A stretch of 48,260 nucleotides of DNA from an uncultured Rubrobacteraceae bacterium (GTDB lineage: Bacteria; Actinomycetota; Rubrobacteria; Rubrobacterales; Rubrobacteraceae), in the NCBI GenBank assembly GCA_902806065.1, contig CADCVE010000020.1:1-48260 (forward strand), written 5' to 3'. The position numbers and the translations under genes were made by a program. This document shows positions 17,095 through 25,014 of this stretch, in pieces. The notes below the pieces were generated by a model. It saw nothing but the letters and a program-made list of their open reading frames with translations. It searched no databases and was not told the DNA's origin. How positions within the stretch are numbered: the stretch's first letter is position 1; each line of letters starts with the position of its first letter.

Positions 17095-17526
17095 TTAACT
17101 CCGGTTCAACAGCCGGGCCAGAAGTCCTCTGGCCCGCAGCCTCTCCAACTCCGACTCCGACTCGGCCAACGTTTGCTCGATGTGAGCGATACGCTCTATG
17201 CGCTCCATAAGCATCAGGCGCTCCTCGGCCGCCGCCCGTAGCTCCAGGACCTCCTCCATGAGCCGTCGACGCTCCTCCGTACCCTCCCTGACCTCCTTCT
17301 GAAGCCTCAGGTTCGTCGCGCGGATCTCCTTTAGCCGACCGGAGAGGAGGCCGACTTCCTCCCTAGCGTGGGCTAGCTCCCGCGCCAGGTCCACAGCAGT
17401 ATCGAGGTGCTCCCGGATGGTCTCCAGTGGTACGCGGCCGTTGGCGCGGACCAGTCCGGCGGCTTCACGCTCGGAGATTCGCAGAAAGCGTGCCGTCTCG
17501 ATTGGTGAGAGGGAGGTCTCTTCCAT
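17095..17526 (-). CDS. HTH (MerR/excisionase-like) plus coiled-coil protein
   Basis: A 143-residue protein. Residues 5-40 (LSPIETARFLRISEREAAGLV then NGRVPLETI) look like a helix-turn-helix of the MerR/excisionase type, in which a wing leads to the recognition helix. Residues about 45-135 form a continuous Glu/Arg/Leu-rich coiled coil. There is no enzyme domain. The ATG overlaps the TAA of the preceding HMA-like gene by one base (TAATG), so translation is coupled. This suggests the two proteins are made in fixed ratio. It could be a DNA-binding dimer or a polar/scaffold protein; the target is unknown. It converges with the cation exchanger gene with only 21 bases between stops. Confidence 0.7.
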   Translation of the reverse strand: MEETSLSPIETARFLRISEREAAGLVRANGRVPLETIREHLDTAVDLARELAHAREEVGLLSGRLKEIRATNLRLQKEVREGTEERRRLMEEVLELRAAAEERLMLMERIERIAHIEQTLAESESELERLRARGLLARLLNRS

Positions 17527-17762
17527 TAGCCCCCTGCGTTCTTCGCGCCGGGGGTGGGCTCGGGCTCGTACCCCGCGTCCCGGACAGCCTGCTCGATCCG
17601 GCCTAGCTCTGCCTCTCCACCTTCATAAGAGACGGCCAGAAGCTCCTTTTCCGGGTCTACATGGACGGTCTCCACGAACCCGAGCCGCGAGACCGCCTTC
17701 TCCAGCCGATCCGTCTCTCCGGCCTCCATGAGACCGTGTACCACCAGCGTTACATCCGGCAT
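17526..17762 (-). CDS. HMA-like ferredoxin-fold small protein lacking CxxC
   Basis: A 78-residue protein beginning MPDVTLVVHGLMEAGETDRLEKAV. The pattern beta-alpha-beta-beta-alpha with VETVHVDPEKELLAVSYEGGEAELGRIEQAVRDAGYEP matches heavy-metal-associated domains. However, the metal-binding CxxC in the first loop is replaced (GLMEAGE) and there is no Cys at all, so it should not carry copper in the usual way. The ATG at 17762 is fixed by a very strong SD (GGAGGGAGG just upstream). The gene is translationally coupled to the HTH/coiled-coil gene through a TAATG overlap. A binding or oligomerisation module partnering that regulator is my inference. Confidence 0.72.
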   Translation of the reverse strand: MPDVTLVVHGLMEAGETDRLEKAVSRLGFVETVHVDPEKELLAVSYEGGEAELGRIEQAVRDAGYEPEPTPGAKNAGG

Positions 17763-17907
17763 ATTCCTCCCTCCGTATTGTCGGCTAGCCACCAAGCGTG
17801 ATAGTCGCGACCTTTGGAGCCCGTTCATCATGCCCAATCGTGCTCTTCTGGTGAATTGCCAACAAGATCTTAGCTGATGCCTGAAAGCTGACTGCCATAC
17901 ACCTCTT

Positions 17908-18894
17908 CTACTCGGCGGGCTGCTCCCGGGGTCTGACGTCCACGGTCAGTTCGTTCTTGCCGCGTCGTATCCGTAGCTGTGTAACGCGGTCTATCGCCGA
18001 CTCGTCCAGTAGGTTCAAGAGGTCGTCTGTGGAACGCACGGTGCTCTGGCCGAAGCCAAAGATCACATCTCCAGAGCGTATGCCCGCCCTCTCCGCCGGA
18101 CTGTTCGATGCGACGCTCTCGACCTGCGCTCCGGCTTCGGCGTCGCCGCGCGCCTGGCGACTCTGCACCATTACCCCAAGGAAGGCCCGGCGGACGCGCC
18201 CCTCGGTTACGAGCGCGAAGACGACTCTTCTGAAAGCAGCCGAGACTGGAACGGCGAAGCCTATACCCTGCGCTCCGCCGATAATGGCCGTGTTGATGCC
18301 AACGACCCGTCCTTGAGTGTCGGCCAGAGGACCGCCGGAGTTGCCCGGGTTTATAGCAGCGTCCGTCTGGATGACGTTCTCGATCATACGCCCGGGACGC
18401 CCGCGTTCGTCCTGGCTCCGGATCGAACGCCCGAGCGCGCTCACTACACCCGCCGTTACGGTGCGCTGGAACCCGAGCGGGCTCCCGATAGCCACGACCA
18501 GTTGCCCCACGACGAGGTTCCGTGCCTCTCCCAAAGGGGCTACCTCCGGCGCCATCTCTTGCGGAGCCGCGAAACGTATCACCGCGAGGTCGCTCGCTGG
18601 ATCGTCGCCCAGAACTTCCGCGTCCGCCGTCGAGTCATCGGCGAGCGTCACTCTCAAGCCGCCGTCCTCGGCCCTGCGCAGCCCGCGCACGACGTGGCTG
18701 TTCGTCACGGCGGTGGCGGTCTTCCCGTCCGAGCCCAGGGTAACCCCGCTCCCGCCGCCGCGCCCCGAGCGAGTCCCGACAGAGATCACCGCCGGGCTCA
18801 ACCTTTCTGTTACCTCACGCACAGCCCGCGAGTAGGCGTCGAGTTCGTCTTGCTGCAGCCTGGAACTCGCGGACAAGTTCTCGAAGATCTCCAT
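17908..18894 (-). CDS. HtrA/DegP-family serine protease with C-terminal PDZ, no export signal
   Basis: A 328-residue trypsin-like protease with the full triad: His67 (VTNSHVV), Asp102 (ASDLAVI) and Ser186 (NPGNSGGPL). A PDZ domain covers about residues 225-322 (FLGVMV, SPAERAGIRSGDVI). HtrA proteins degrade or chaperone misfolded proteins and are normally exported or membrane-anchored. Here the N-terminus MEIFENLSASSRLQQ has no signal peptide or membrane helix, and no hydrophobic stretch fits upstream in frame. The mature protein therefore appears cytosolic, or is released by another route. It is transcribed divergently from murT, with a 106-base shared promoter region containing an ACCTGG/CCAGGT inverted repeat (18928-18947). 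Confidence 0.9.
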   Translation of the reverse strand: MEIFENLSASSRLQQDELDAYSRAVREVTERLSPAVISVGTRSGRGGGSGVTLGSDGKTATAVTNSHVVRGLRRAEDGGLRVTLADDSTADAEVLGDDPASDLAVIRFAAPQEMAPEVAPLGEARNLVVGQLVVAIGSPLGFQRTVTAGVVSALGRSIRSQDERGRPGRMIENVIQTDAAINPGNSGGPLADTQGRVVGINTAIIGGAQGIGFAVPVSAAFRRVVFALVTEGRVRRAFLGVMVQSRQARGDAEAGAQVESVASNSPAERAGIRSGDVIFGFGQSTVRSTDDLLNLLDESAIDRVTQLRIRRGKNELTVDVRPREQPAE

Positions 18895-18927
18895 ACACTG
18901 TTTTTACCTTATTCTTCGAGGAACACC

Positions 18928-18947
18928 ACCTGGACGAACGGCCAGGT
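18928..18947. promoter_or_regulatory. Inverted repeat in the htrA-like/murT divergent promoter region
   Basis: ACCTGG and CCAGGT are separated by 8 bases between the divergent genes. It could be an operator affecting one or both, but a 6-bp arm pair can occur by chance. Confidence 0.3.
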
Positions 18948-18986
18948 ACGGGAGTGGCTGAGTGCGAAAGTAGACTCCATCACTAA

Positions 18987-18992
18987 TATAAT
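18987..18992 (+). promoter_or_regulatory. Consensus -10 box of murT (leaderless transcript)
   Basis: A perfect TATAAT ends 8 bases before the murT ATG at 19001, and no SD is present upstream of that ATG. Transcription should start at or within two bases of the start codon, giving a leaderless mRNA as is common in actinobacteria. No good -35 is seen at 16-18 bases. Confidence 0.65.
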
Positions 18993-19000
18993 CCCGGCAT

Positions 19001-20428
19001 ATGTCCGAAGCCCTAGACAATCTTCGCCTCTCGGCGGCCATCCTCACTGCTAGATCGGCGCAACTGGCAAGCCGGACGCTGAGGAGGGGCGGGGGTACTA
19101 CGGTCCCTGGCGTAGTCGCCCGCAGGGTGGACCCGGAGGTCCTCGCAAAGCTCTCGCGTAAACTTCCGCGCGGGTCCGCTGCAGTTACGGGAACAAATGG
19201 CAAGACGACTACGACCCGGATGGTCTCCAAAATCTTGCAGATCGCCGGTGTCCACGCCGTGAATAACTCGACGGGCGCGAACCTCATCACCGGGGTCACT
19301 GCCGCTTTGATCTCGGACGCGTCCCTCATGGGGAAGCCCTCCTCGGAGATGGGGCTCTTCGAGGTGGATGAGGCTAGCGTCCCTAAAGTCGCCGCCGAAG
19401 CGGAACTCTCTCTTCTCGCGGTCTTGAACCTGTTCCGCGACCAGCTAGACCGCTATGGGGAACTTGCGTACACCGCGAAGGTGATCGCCTCGTCCTTCCC
19501 GGACCTGCCGCGAAGTGGCACCGTCGTCCTCAACGCCGACGATCCACTGGTCGCGAGCCTGGGCCGCGCCGCTAATAAACCCGTATTCTTCGGGGTGGAC
19601 GAGCCTTCCCTCGACACCGGCGTCCTTCAGCACATCGCTGACTCCAAGGACTGCCCGATATGCGGGGCCGCGCTCTCCTACGACGCGGTCTACTTCGGAC
19701 ATATAGGTATCTACCAGTGTCTGAACTGCGCTTTCGAGCGTCCTAAGCCCGCTTATACGGCGACGCGGGTCCGAATGGACGGACCTAAAGGGACGAGCTT
19801 CCTTCTTACTACGCCTGCCGGAGGGGTAGGGGTGAGGATAGGACTGCCGGGGCTGTACAACGTCTACAACGCTGTAGCGGCGGCGGCTGTGGCAGGGGAG
19901 ATGGGGGTGAGGCCGGCGGAGATAGCGCGGGGCCTCAAGGCGTTTGGCGGGGCTTTCGGACGGGTCGAGAGGGTGCAGGCGGGGGATAAGGAGGTCTTTT
20001 TGCTCCTGATCAAGAACCCCGTGGGCTTCAACGAGATCCTGCGCACCTTCGTCGCGAGCCCCACCGGCGAAGCGGGGGCCACGAACGCCGGACACGTCCT
20101 CATCGCCATCAACGACAACGACGCCGATGGACGGGACGTCTCCTGGCTCTGGGACGTGGACTTCGAGATGCTAACGAACGCGCGGGCTGCCCTGACAACA
20201 GGGTTCCACGTCAGCGGCGTTCGGGCACGAGACATGGCCGTGCGCCTGAAATACGCCGAGCTACCCGTGCGCAGCGTACGGGCTGACCGTGAAGAAGCCC
20301 TGCTGGCAGCCCTTGCAGCCACACCTCCGGGCGAGACGCTCTACGTCCTGCCGACCTATACGGCCATGTTGGAGCTTCGAAAAGTCCTGAGTGACCTCGG
20401 GTACACGCACCCCTTTTGGGAGGAATAG
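19001..20428 (+). CDS. murT: Lipid II isoglutaminyl synthase, MurT subunit (Mur ligase)
   Basis: A 475-residue Mur-ligase-like protein. The P-loop GTNGKTTTT lies at 64-72, followed by FEVDEAS and LNLFRDQLDRYGE (Mg/substrate region). An inserted Cys4 zinc ribbon, characteristic of MurT, has Cys218, Cys221, Cys240 and Cys243. MurT activates the D-Glu carboxylate of the lipid II stem peptide with ATP while its partner GatD supplies ammonia from glutamine, giving D-isoglutamine in peptidoglycan. The ATG at 19001 is preceded by a perfect -10 and no SD, so it is leaderless. In most Gram-positives murT and gatD are adjacent and coupled; here gatD is at 29582, about 9.2 kb away on the same strand. 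Confidence 0.93.
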   Translation: MSEALDNLRLSAAILTARSAQLASRTLRRGGGTTVPGVVARRVDPEVLAKLSRKLPRGSAAVTGTNGKTTTTRMVSKILQIAGVHAVNNSTGANLITGVTAALISDASLMGKPSSEMGLFEVDEASVPKVAAEAELSLLAVLNLFRDQLDRYGELAYTAKVIASSFPDLPRSGTVVLNADDPLVASLGRAANKPVFFGVDEPSLDTGVLQHIADSKDCPICGAALSYDAVYFGHIGIYQCLNCAFERPKPAYTATRVRMDGPKGTSFLLTTPAGGVGVRIGLPGLYNVYNAVAAAAVAGEMGVRPAEIARGLKAFGGAFGRVERVQAGDKEVFLLLIKNPVGFNEILRTFVASPTGEAGATNAGHVLIAINDNDADGRDVSWLWDVDFEMLTNARAALTTGFHVSGVRARDMAVRLKYAELPVRSVRADREEALLAALAATPPGETLYVLPTYTAMLELRKVLSDLGYTHPFWEE

Positions 20429-20654
20429 ATGAATCTCGCTATCCTTCCCACCGCACAACGCCACGCTCTGTGGCCACCTGAGTACTGATGGTAAGTTGCG
20501 GAGCCTCCAGGTCGAGGGGAGCCTCTGGGCTTAATGAGGGCGCTCGCCTCGATAGTGGAGTACAGCTTAGGGGCGCTTCGGGCTCAGGTACTTCGCGAAC
20601 AAGACCTGCTCAAGCACCTCCTGTGCGCTCTCGTGAGCGCCCGGAGGCTCCCTG

Positions 20655-21074
20655 CTACCCGCCGTCTTTCTGCTGGTTTCTCTGTGCCGGCCTGCCGGTG
20701 TAGAGCCGGAAGAAAGCGTCCATGTTGCGCTGGTACTGCTCCAGCGACTTGGCCCAGAAGTCCAGGTACGCCTCCCCAGCGTCGGTGATCGAATACACCC
20801 GGCGTGCCGGTCCTCCCCCGCTGGTCGTGTCCCACTCGGACTCGCAGAGGCCGTCCTTCTCCATGTGTCGGAGCGTCCTGTATAACGTGCCCGGGTTCAT
20901 TGCCTCGAACCCGAAGACCGCCGCCTGCTCCATGAGCTTGTACCCGTATGAAGTACACTCCCTGAGCGACAACAGAATCACCGGCACTAGCCAGTTCCTG
21001 GGCCGAACCTCGATCCCGTTGTTCTTTGCAGGGCGGGGCTTGTCTCCCTGATTCTTGCGTTCCTCGTCGGCCAT
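20655..21074 (-). CDS. PadR-family transcriptional regulator (PhaQ-like)
   Basis: A 139-residue protein. The N-terminal about 25 residues are hydrophilic (MADEERKNQGDKPRPAKN). The winged-helix domain follows (WLVPVILLSLRECTSYGYK, then GFEAMNPGTLYRTLRHMEKDGL about 57-78, then GGGPARRVYSITDAGEAYL), with the PadR signature in the wing and recognition helix. A C-terminal dimerisation helix follows. The short length and the LEQYQRNMDAFFRLYTGR ending resemble PhaQ, the poly-3-hydroxybutyrate-responsive repressor of Bacillus; this is by memory of the family and not a search. The ATG at 21074 has AAGGAG 4 bases upstream. The divergent 21075-21286 region, which holds a CTGAAC direct repeat, may carry its own operator. 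Confidence 0.85.
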   Translation of the reverse strand: MADEERKNQGDKPRPAKNNGIEVRPRNWLVPVILLSLRECTSYGYKLMEQAAVFGFEAMNPGTLYRTLRHMEKDGLCESEWDTTSGGGPARRVYSITDAGEAYLDFWAKSLEQYQRNMDAFFRLYTGRPAQRNQQKDGG

Positions 21075-21245
21075 GTCTCCTTCTCTACGCTCTCGGCCTT
21101 GTCTCGACCGTACTTTATTACAGTGTACTGAACTATGCTGCTGAACTGCACACAAAGATGCATGGTATCCCGAAGGCTACATGACATAATACAAACCTGG
21201 TAACTGCAAGGGATTATAGGGGAAGATCGCTCGTGTAGTTTTTAT

Positions 21246-21262
21246 TGTCGTTGCTGACGACA
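21246..21262. promoter_or_regulatory. Inverted repeat upstream of the small acidic protein gene
   Basis: TGTCGT and ACGACA, perfect 6-bp arms with a 5-base loop, lie 24 bases before the ATG at 21287 in the divergent region shared with the PadR gene. It could be an operator or a leader hairpin. Confidence 0.3.
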
Positions 21263-21286
21263 CTGCGTTGATGAGGGGAATTGTAG

Positions 21287-21547
21287 ATGGTGGACAAGGA
21301 CAAGATAGATCGGGAACTTGCGGACGCCGGGTGGGAGCCCGACGGCACCTTCTCGGATCATCTATCTATCGGTACTTCGGACGACTTGTGCGTACTGGTC
21401 CCTCGTAGCACTTGGGAGACCGAAGAGCCTGCTTATGAACTCTACGATGTGGCGCGACACATCTGCTACTGGGTACACGAGATCCCCACGCCCGAGCAAG
21501 CTGCCGTGCTGTTGAAGGAGCACGGGGAGCCCCCCGAGGAGGAGTGA
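21287..21547 (+). CDS. Small acidic protein, unknown
   Basis: An 86-residue acidic protein with no signal peptide or membrane segment. Residues 1-45 contain IDRELADAGWEPD and DDLCVLVPRSTW, then AYELYDVARHICYWVHEIPTPEQAAVLL. The mix of short strands and helices looks like a single small fold. A GAGGGG lies about 9 bases upstream of the ATG and supports translation. It sits between divergent padR and convergent alpha/beta hydrolase genes and has a likely promoter region to itself. I do not recognise the family. A role linked to the PadR regulator (target gene) is possible by position only. Confidence 0.65.
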   Translation: MVDKDKIDRELADAGWEPDGTFSDHLSIGTSDDLCVLVPRSTWETEEPAYELYDVARHICYWVHEIPTPEQAAVLLKEHGEPPEEE

Positions 21548-21601
21548 GCGCCTCTACAATCGTCGTGGGGTCGCGGACGTGATCCGTCTGGGTCCTCGCC
21601 T

Positions 21602-22456
21602 TTACCTTCTTGCCAGGAACTCCAACACCGCACTATCGAAATCTCCCGGTCTCTCCAGCGTGAGCCAGTGACCGCACTGCGGAAAGACGTGTAGCTCTGA
21701 GTCTTTGATCAGCGTGTGGGCTCTTCGCGCCCAGGAGACGGGCACGTACGTGTCTTCCGCTCCGTGAAGGATCAGCGTAGGTACCGCGAGCTCATGCAGC
21801 CTGTCGACGAAGTTGGTGCGGAGTCCTTCCCACCCGATCTCGTTCTTCTGCCAGGACCTCCAGGCTCTCCCCATCCCCGGTTTCTTTACCAGTTGGTAGA
21901 CCTCGTCCACGAGGTTCTCCGTAACCGCCCGGGGATCGTGGAAAGTGGTCTGCAAACTCGCCCTTACCATCTTGCGACTTCGGCTCAGGGCTGCCCACAC
22001 CAGCTTGTTGAGGAGCGGCAGCCGAACGAACGCGTACGACGCAACCCCTCCAGGGACTTCTCCTCCCAGACCGTGGCTGTCCACCAGGACCAGTTTGTCG
22101 ACCCTTTGGGGCGATCGGAGGCTGAAGCCCAGGGCTATAGCCCCGCCCATGGAGATGCCGACGAGGCTGGCCTTCTCCAGGCCTAGAGCGTCCATGAGGC
22201 GGCCCAAGAAGTCCACGTAGTACCCGGTGCTGTATTCCATATCTGGCTTGTCGCTCTCCCCGTACCCGGGCCAATCGGGGGCGAACACCCGATGGTGCTC
22301 GGAGATGGGGCCGATACCGTACTTGTACGAAAGGGAGGCGGAATCGTAACCCCCACCGTGGAGCAGTAGAACGGGAACGTTCCCCTCCCCGGCCTTTAGA
22401 CAATGGATACGAAGACCGTCTACTTCGCCCCATCCATCTTCGATATTGTTCTTCAT
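21602..22456 (-). CDS. Alpha/beta-fold hydrolase
   Basis: A 284-residue alpha/beta hydrolase. The oxyanion HGGG (about 33-36) and the nucleophile elbow GISMGG with Ser102 are clear. The acid is likely in LHGAEDTYVPV (about residue 236), and the base is the His of QCGHW near the C-terminus. The family includes esterases, C-C hydrolases and haloperoxidase-like enzymes; the substrate is not evident. The ATG at 22456 is chosen because AGGAG lies 8 bases upstream; another in-frame ATG 15 bases earlier overlaps that SD. Two palindromes at 22495-22519, just upstream, may be operators. The gene is a single unit on the minus strand. Confidence 0.85.
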   Translation of the reverse strand: MKNNIEDGWGEVDGLRIHCLKAGEGNVPVLLLHGGGYDSASLSYKYGIGPISEHHRVFAPDWPGYGESDKPDMEYSTGYYVDFLGRLMDALGLEKASLVGISMGGAIALGFSLRSPQRVDKLVLVDSHGLGGEVPGGVASYAFVRLPLLNKLVWAALSRSRKMVRASLQTTFHDPRAVTENLVDEVYQLVKKPGMGRAWRSWQKNEIGWEGLRTNFVDRLHELAVPTLILHGAEDTYVPVSWARRAHTLIKDSELHVFPQCGHWLTLERPGDFDSAVLEFLARR

Positions 22457-22494
22457 GTTTGTGCTCCTCATGCTGAGACGTACTTATGGAACCG

Positions 22495-22519
22495 GGTCTA
22501 GACCGGGAGCGATCGCTCC
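22495..22519. promoter_or_regulatory. Twin palindromes upstream of the alpha/beta hydrolase
   Basis: GGTCTAGACC (22495-22504), a perfect 10-bp palindrome, is followed one base later by GGAGCGATCGCTCC (22506-22519), a perfect 14-bp palindrome that contains GCGATCGC. They lie 38-63 bases before the ATG and look like a regulator binding site for the hydrolase gene. A chance 14-bp palindrome is unlikely. Confidence 0.5.
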
Positions 22520-22660
22520 TGTCGGTTCGTATATAGGGCAACCACAATAGGCTGTGCGACAGAGTTTACGCCTCGCACGATTCCTGTGTTTCGGCCCTCT
22601 GAGGATGCACGGTATTGCATAGGCGGCAAGCGAGCCGTTCCTGCTAGATACAGTGCGGGG

Positions 22661-24379
22661 TTAGCTTCGAGCCAGGGGAAGATGGTTCTTCAGTATCTGG
22701 GGGATCTCCGTATTGGGAAGCGGTTTGGAGAAGTAGAAGCCCTGGGCCATCTTGCAGCCCATCTTGCGCAGGCGAACAAGCTGCTCGCGGGTCTCGACGC
22801 CCTCGGCGATAGTCTTCAACCCCAGGGCATGAGAGAGACGAATCGTCGCCTCTACGATTGACGTGTCCCCGAACTCCTCCCCCATGCCGCCGATGAAGGA
22901 GCGGTCGATCTTGAGGTAGTCGGCCGGCAAGCGCTTGAGATAAGTGAGCGAAGAATAGCCCGTCCCGAAATCGTCTATCGCAATCTGGACCCCCATAGCC
23001 CTGAGCTCCTGCATGATAGCCATGGCAGAAGAAACATCGTCCATCACGACGCTCTCGGTTATCTCCAGGATCAGGCATGCAGGTTCCAGACCGGTATCCG
23101 AGAGGACCTGGCAGACCTCGTTAGCGAAGTTCTTCTGCCAGAGCTGCCGCGCGGAGACGTTGACGCTTATCTCTATCGCTGAATCTATCAGGTGCTCGTC
23201 GCGCCACTCCGCGGTCTGCCGGCAAGCTTCCTGCATCACCCAGTTTCCCAGAGGAACGATCAGGCCGGTCTCCTCGGCAATGGGAATGAACTCGTCCGGC
23301 AAGACGAGTCCCCGCTCGGGGTGCTCCCAGCGCACCAGCGCCTCGAAGCCGGTGGACTCGCCTGTTGCCAGCCGTACCTTCGGCTGGTAGTACACCCGTA
23401 ACTGCTCCTCGGCGATTGCCTTGCGGAGTTCGTTCTCCAGCAGTAGGCGCTCCCAGGCCCGAGAGTACATGCCCGCGTTGTAGAGCGCGTATTGGTTCTT
23501 GCCCCCGTCCTTGGCCTCGTACAGGGCAACGTCAGCGTTGCGCAAAAGATCTTCAGGGAGGTCCTTTTGGGCCGGAATACTCAAGGCTATACCGATGCTG
23601 CAGGTGACGACCATCCGGTGCTCACCGAGGGTAAAGGGCTCCTGTAACTCCTGCGTGATTCTTTCGGCCACGCGAACTGCCTGACCCGCCTCGACAAGAT
23701 TTTCGAGCAGGAATACGAACTCGTCCCCGCCGAACCGGGCGACGGTGTCACCGGGCCGTACGCAGACGGAGAAGCGCTCGGCTGCCTCGACCAGCATACG
23801 GTCTCCCATATCGTGGCCCAACGAGTCGTTCACGATTTTGAAGTTGTCCAGGTCCACAAAGAGCAACCCTACGAACTCGCTGCCGCGCCGGTCCCCTCGC
23901 GCCAGGGCTTGCTTGAGCCGTTCCGTCAGCAAGGCCCGGTTGGGCAGGTCGGTCAGGGGATCGTGGAAGGCCTGATGGTGCAGGGAAGCGATTTGTTCCT
24001 TGAGCTGCCGCGCGAGGTGGTTGACGGCGCTCCCGAGCTCGTTGAGCTCTCGGATTTTGCTGGGCTCGGCCCGGCGGGCGTAGTCGCCCCGTACGATATC
24101 TGTAGTCACCGCGACGATACTTGAGAGGGGCCGGGTGATGCTCCGCGTCAGAACCGTGACAACTGCGAGTAGAACGCCCAATAGCAGCAGGGAGCTCGCC
24201 AGCAACGTCAGGTCGCGCCACCAGGCAGCCTGTTTGAGATCTCTCTGGGGAACGAGGGCCAGAAGCTCACCTCCGTTGCCCAGGGACTTGACCGTAGGGT
24301 AGAATTCGAAGTAGTCCAGTTTCTGGTAAAGCTTCTCTGCACCTTCCGGCTCGGACTTGTACTCGCCCAGCAGTCTCAC
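22661..24379 (-). CDS. HAMP-GGDEF-EAL c-di-GMP protein (C-terminal part of a frameshifted gene)
   Basis: The frame, counted from ATG 24379, is 572 residues. It holds a transmembrane segment (about 57-78), HAMP (about 79-132), GGDEF with an intact GGDEF at 217-221 and an I-site RPGD at 208-211, and EAL with EAL at 346-348 plus intact ITESVVMDD, IDDFGTGYSS and AEGVET motifs. Both diguanylate cyclase and c-di-GMP phosphodiesterase activities look possible, with product feedback at the I-site. The reading frame is open upstream of 24379, and GRDDVELAAYRDSS continues the sensor domain of the gene at 24409-25014 in a different frame. One base is therefore gained or lost near 24447-24461. The real gene would run 25014 to 22661 (about 780 residues). 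Confidence 0.85.
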   Translation of the reverse strand: MRLLGEYKSEPEGAEKLYQKLDYFEFYPTVKSLGNGGELLALVPQRDLKQAAWWRDLTLLASSLLLLGVLLAVVTVLTRSITRPLSSIVAVTTDIVRGDYARRAEPSKIRELNELGSAVNHLARQLKEQIASLHHQAFHDPLTDLPNRALLTERLKQALARGDRRGSEFVGLLFVDLDNFKIVNDSLGHDMGDRMLVEAAERFSVCVRPGDTVARFGGDEFVFLLENLVEAGQAVRVAERITQELQEPFTLGEHRMVVTCSIGIALSIPAQKDLPEDLLRNADVALYEAKDGGKNQYALYNAGMYSRAWERLLLENELRKAIAEEQLRVYYQPKVRLATGESTGFEALVRWEHPERGLVLPDEFIPIAEETGLIVPLGNWVMQEACRQTAEWRDEHLIDSAIEISVNVSARQLWQKNFANEVCQVLSDTGLEPACLILEITESVVMDDVSSAMAIMQELRAMGVQIAIDDFGTGYSSLTYLKRLPADYLKIDRSFIGGMGEEFGDTSIVEATIRLSHALGLKTIAEGVETREQLVRLRKMGCKMAQGFYFSKPLPNTEIPQILKNHLPLARS

Positions 24380-24408
24380 GAGGTCCGGTTGTTCGACGCT
24401 GGTAGCGG

Positions 24409-25014
24409 TCAGGCTGCTATCCCGGTACGCTGCAAGCTCGACGTCGTCCCGCCCCTTAAGCCCTCCCCGTCGAGTATGACACCCACGATCATCACCCCCA
24501 CGATGCCTTGGGAACCTTTGATCGGGGTCGATGCGGAGACCTGAAGGCCCTCGTCCCCGACCACCGCCGAAGATTGCGTCAAGCCGGAGAGGGCGGAGTC
24601 GACAAGGGGAGGTACCATTAGCTCCTCGCTCGCTCCCAGCTTCGTGAACTCCTGTCCCTCTCTATCGTGCACGTCGATGAACCCCAGGCTCAGTTCCGTC
24701 TTGAGGGGCACCAGCACCTGGGCAGCACCGATCGTGTCGCCTGCTTCGACCGCGGAGACTAACCTATCGTCCCCGGCCAGCAACTGAGCAAAGACCTCTT
24801 TGGTACGCCGTCGCTCCTCGATCTGCTCGGTAATCCCCTCCAGCACCGTGTTTCCACGCTGGATCACCAAGCCTTCCGCTTGTCGGCGAGCCGAGAGGTC
24901 CCCGGTGAGGGCCAGGACTATAGTGGTCACCACCGCCAGGCCGAAGATGGGTACGAGCAGACGTGCTCGCAACCCCCACCCGTTGCCCCCGGCTTTAGAT
25001 TCCGGTGTAACCAT
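24409..25014 (-). CDS. N-terminal sensor part of the frameshifted GGDEF-EAL gene (transmembrane/Cache-like)
   Basis: A 201-residue frame. A transmembrane helix (about 19-39, LLVPIFGLAVVTTIVLALTG) leads to an extracytoplasmic region with GFIDVHDREGQEFTKLG and IKGSQGIVGVMIVGVILDGE, resembling a Cache-type or CHASE-type sensor. In the last about 20 residues the frame changes (GLRGGTTSSLQ) and ends in TGA, while another frame continues GRDDVELAAYRDSSLTATSV, as the family expects. The site is in the TTAAGGGGCGGG stretch (minus strand) near 24450-24461. Its start codon overlaps the end of the PstS-like gene by 20 bases, so the binding protein and the sensor are translationally coupled. Without a frame correction the cytoplasmic part is not made. 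Confidence 0.75.
   Translation of the reverse strand: MVTPESKAGGNGWGLRARLLVPIFGLAVVTTIVLALTGDLSARRQAEGLVIQRGNTVLEGITEQIEERRRTKEVFAQLLAGDDRLVSAVEAGDTIGAAQVLVPLKTELSLGFIDVHDREGQEFTKLGASEELMVPPLVDSALSGLTQSSAVVGDEGLQVSASTPIKGSQGIVGVMIVGVILDGEGLRGGTTSSLQRTGIAA

Noticed and set aside
20560-20654. Minus-strand frame ending EVLEQVLFAKYLSPKRP after padR
   Set aside because: It reads as protein but has no start codon downstream of the padR stop; a tail of a lost gene is possible but not supportable.
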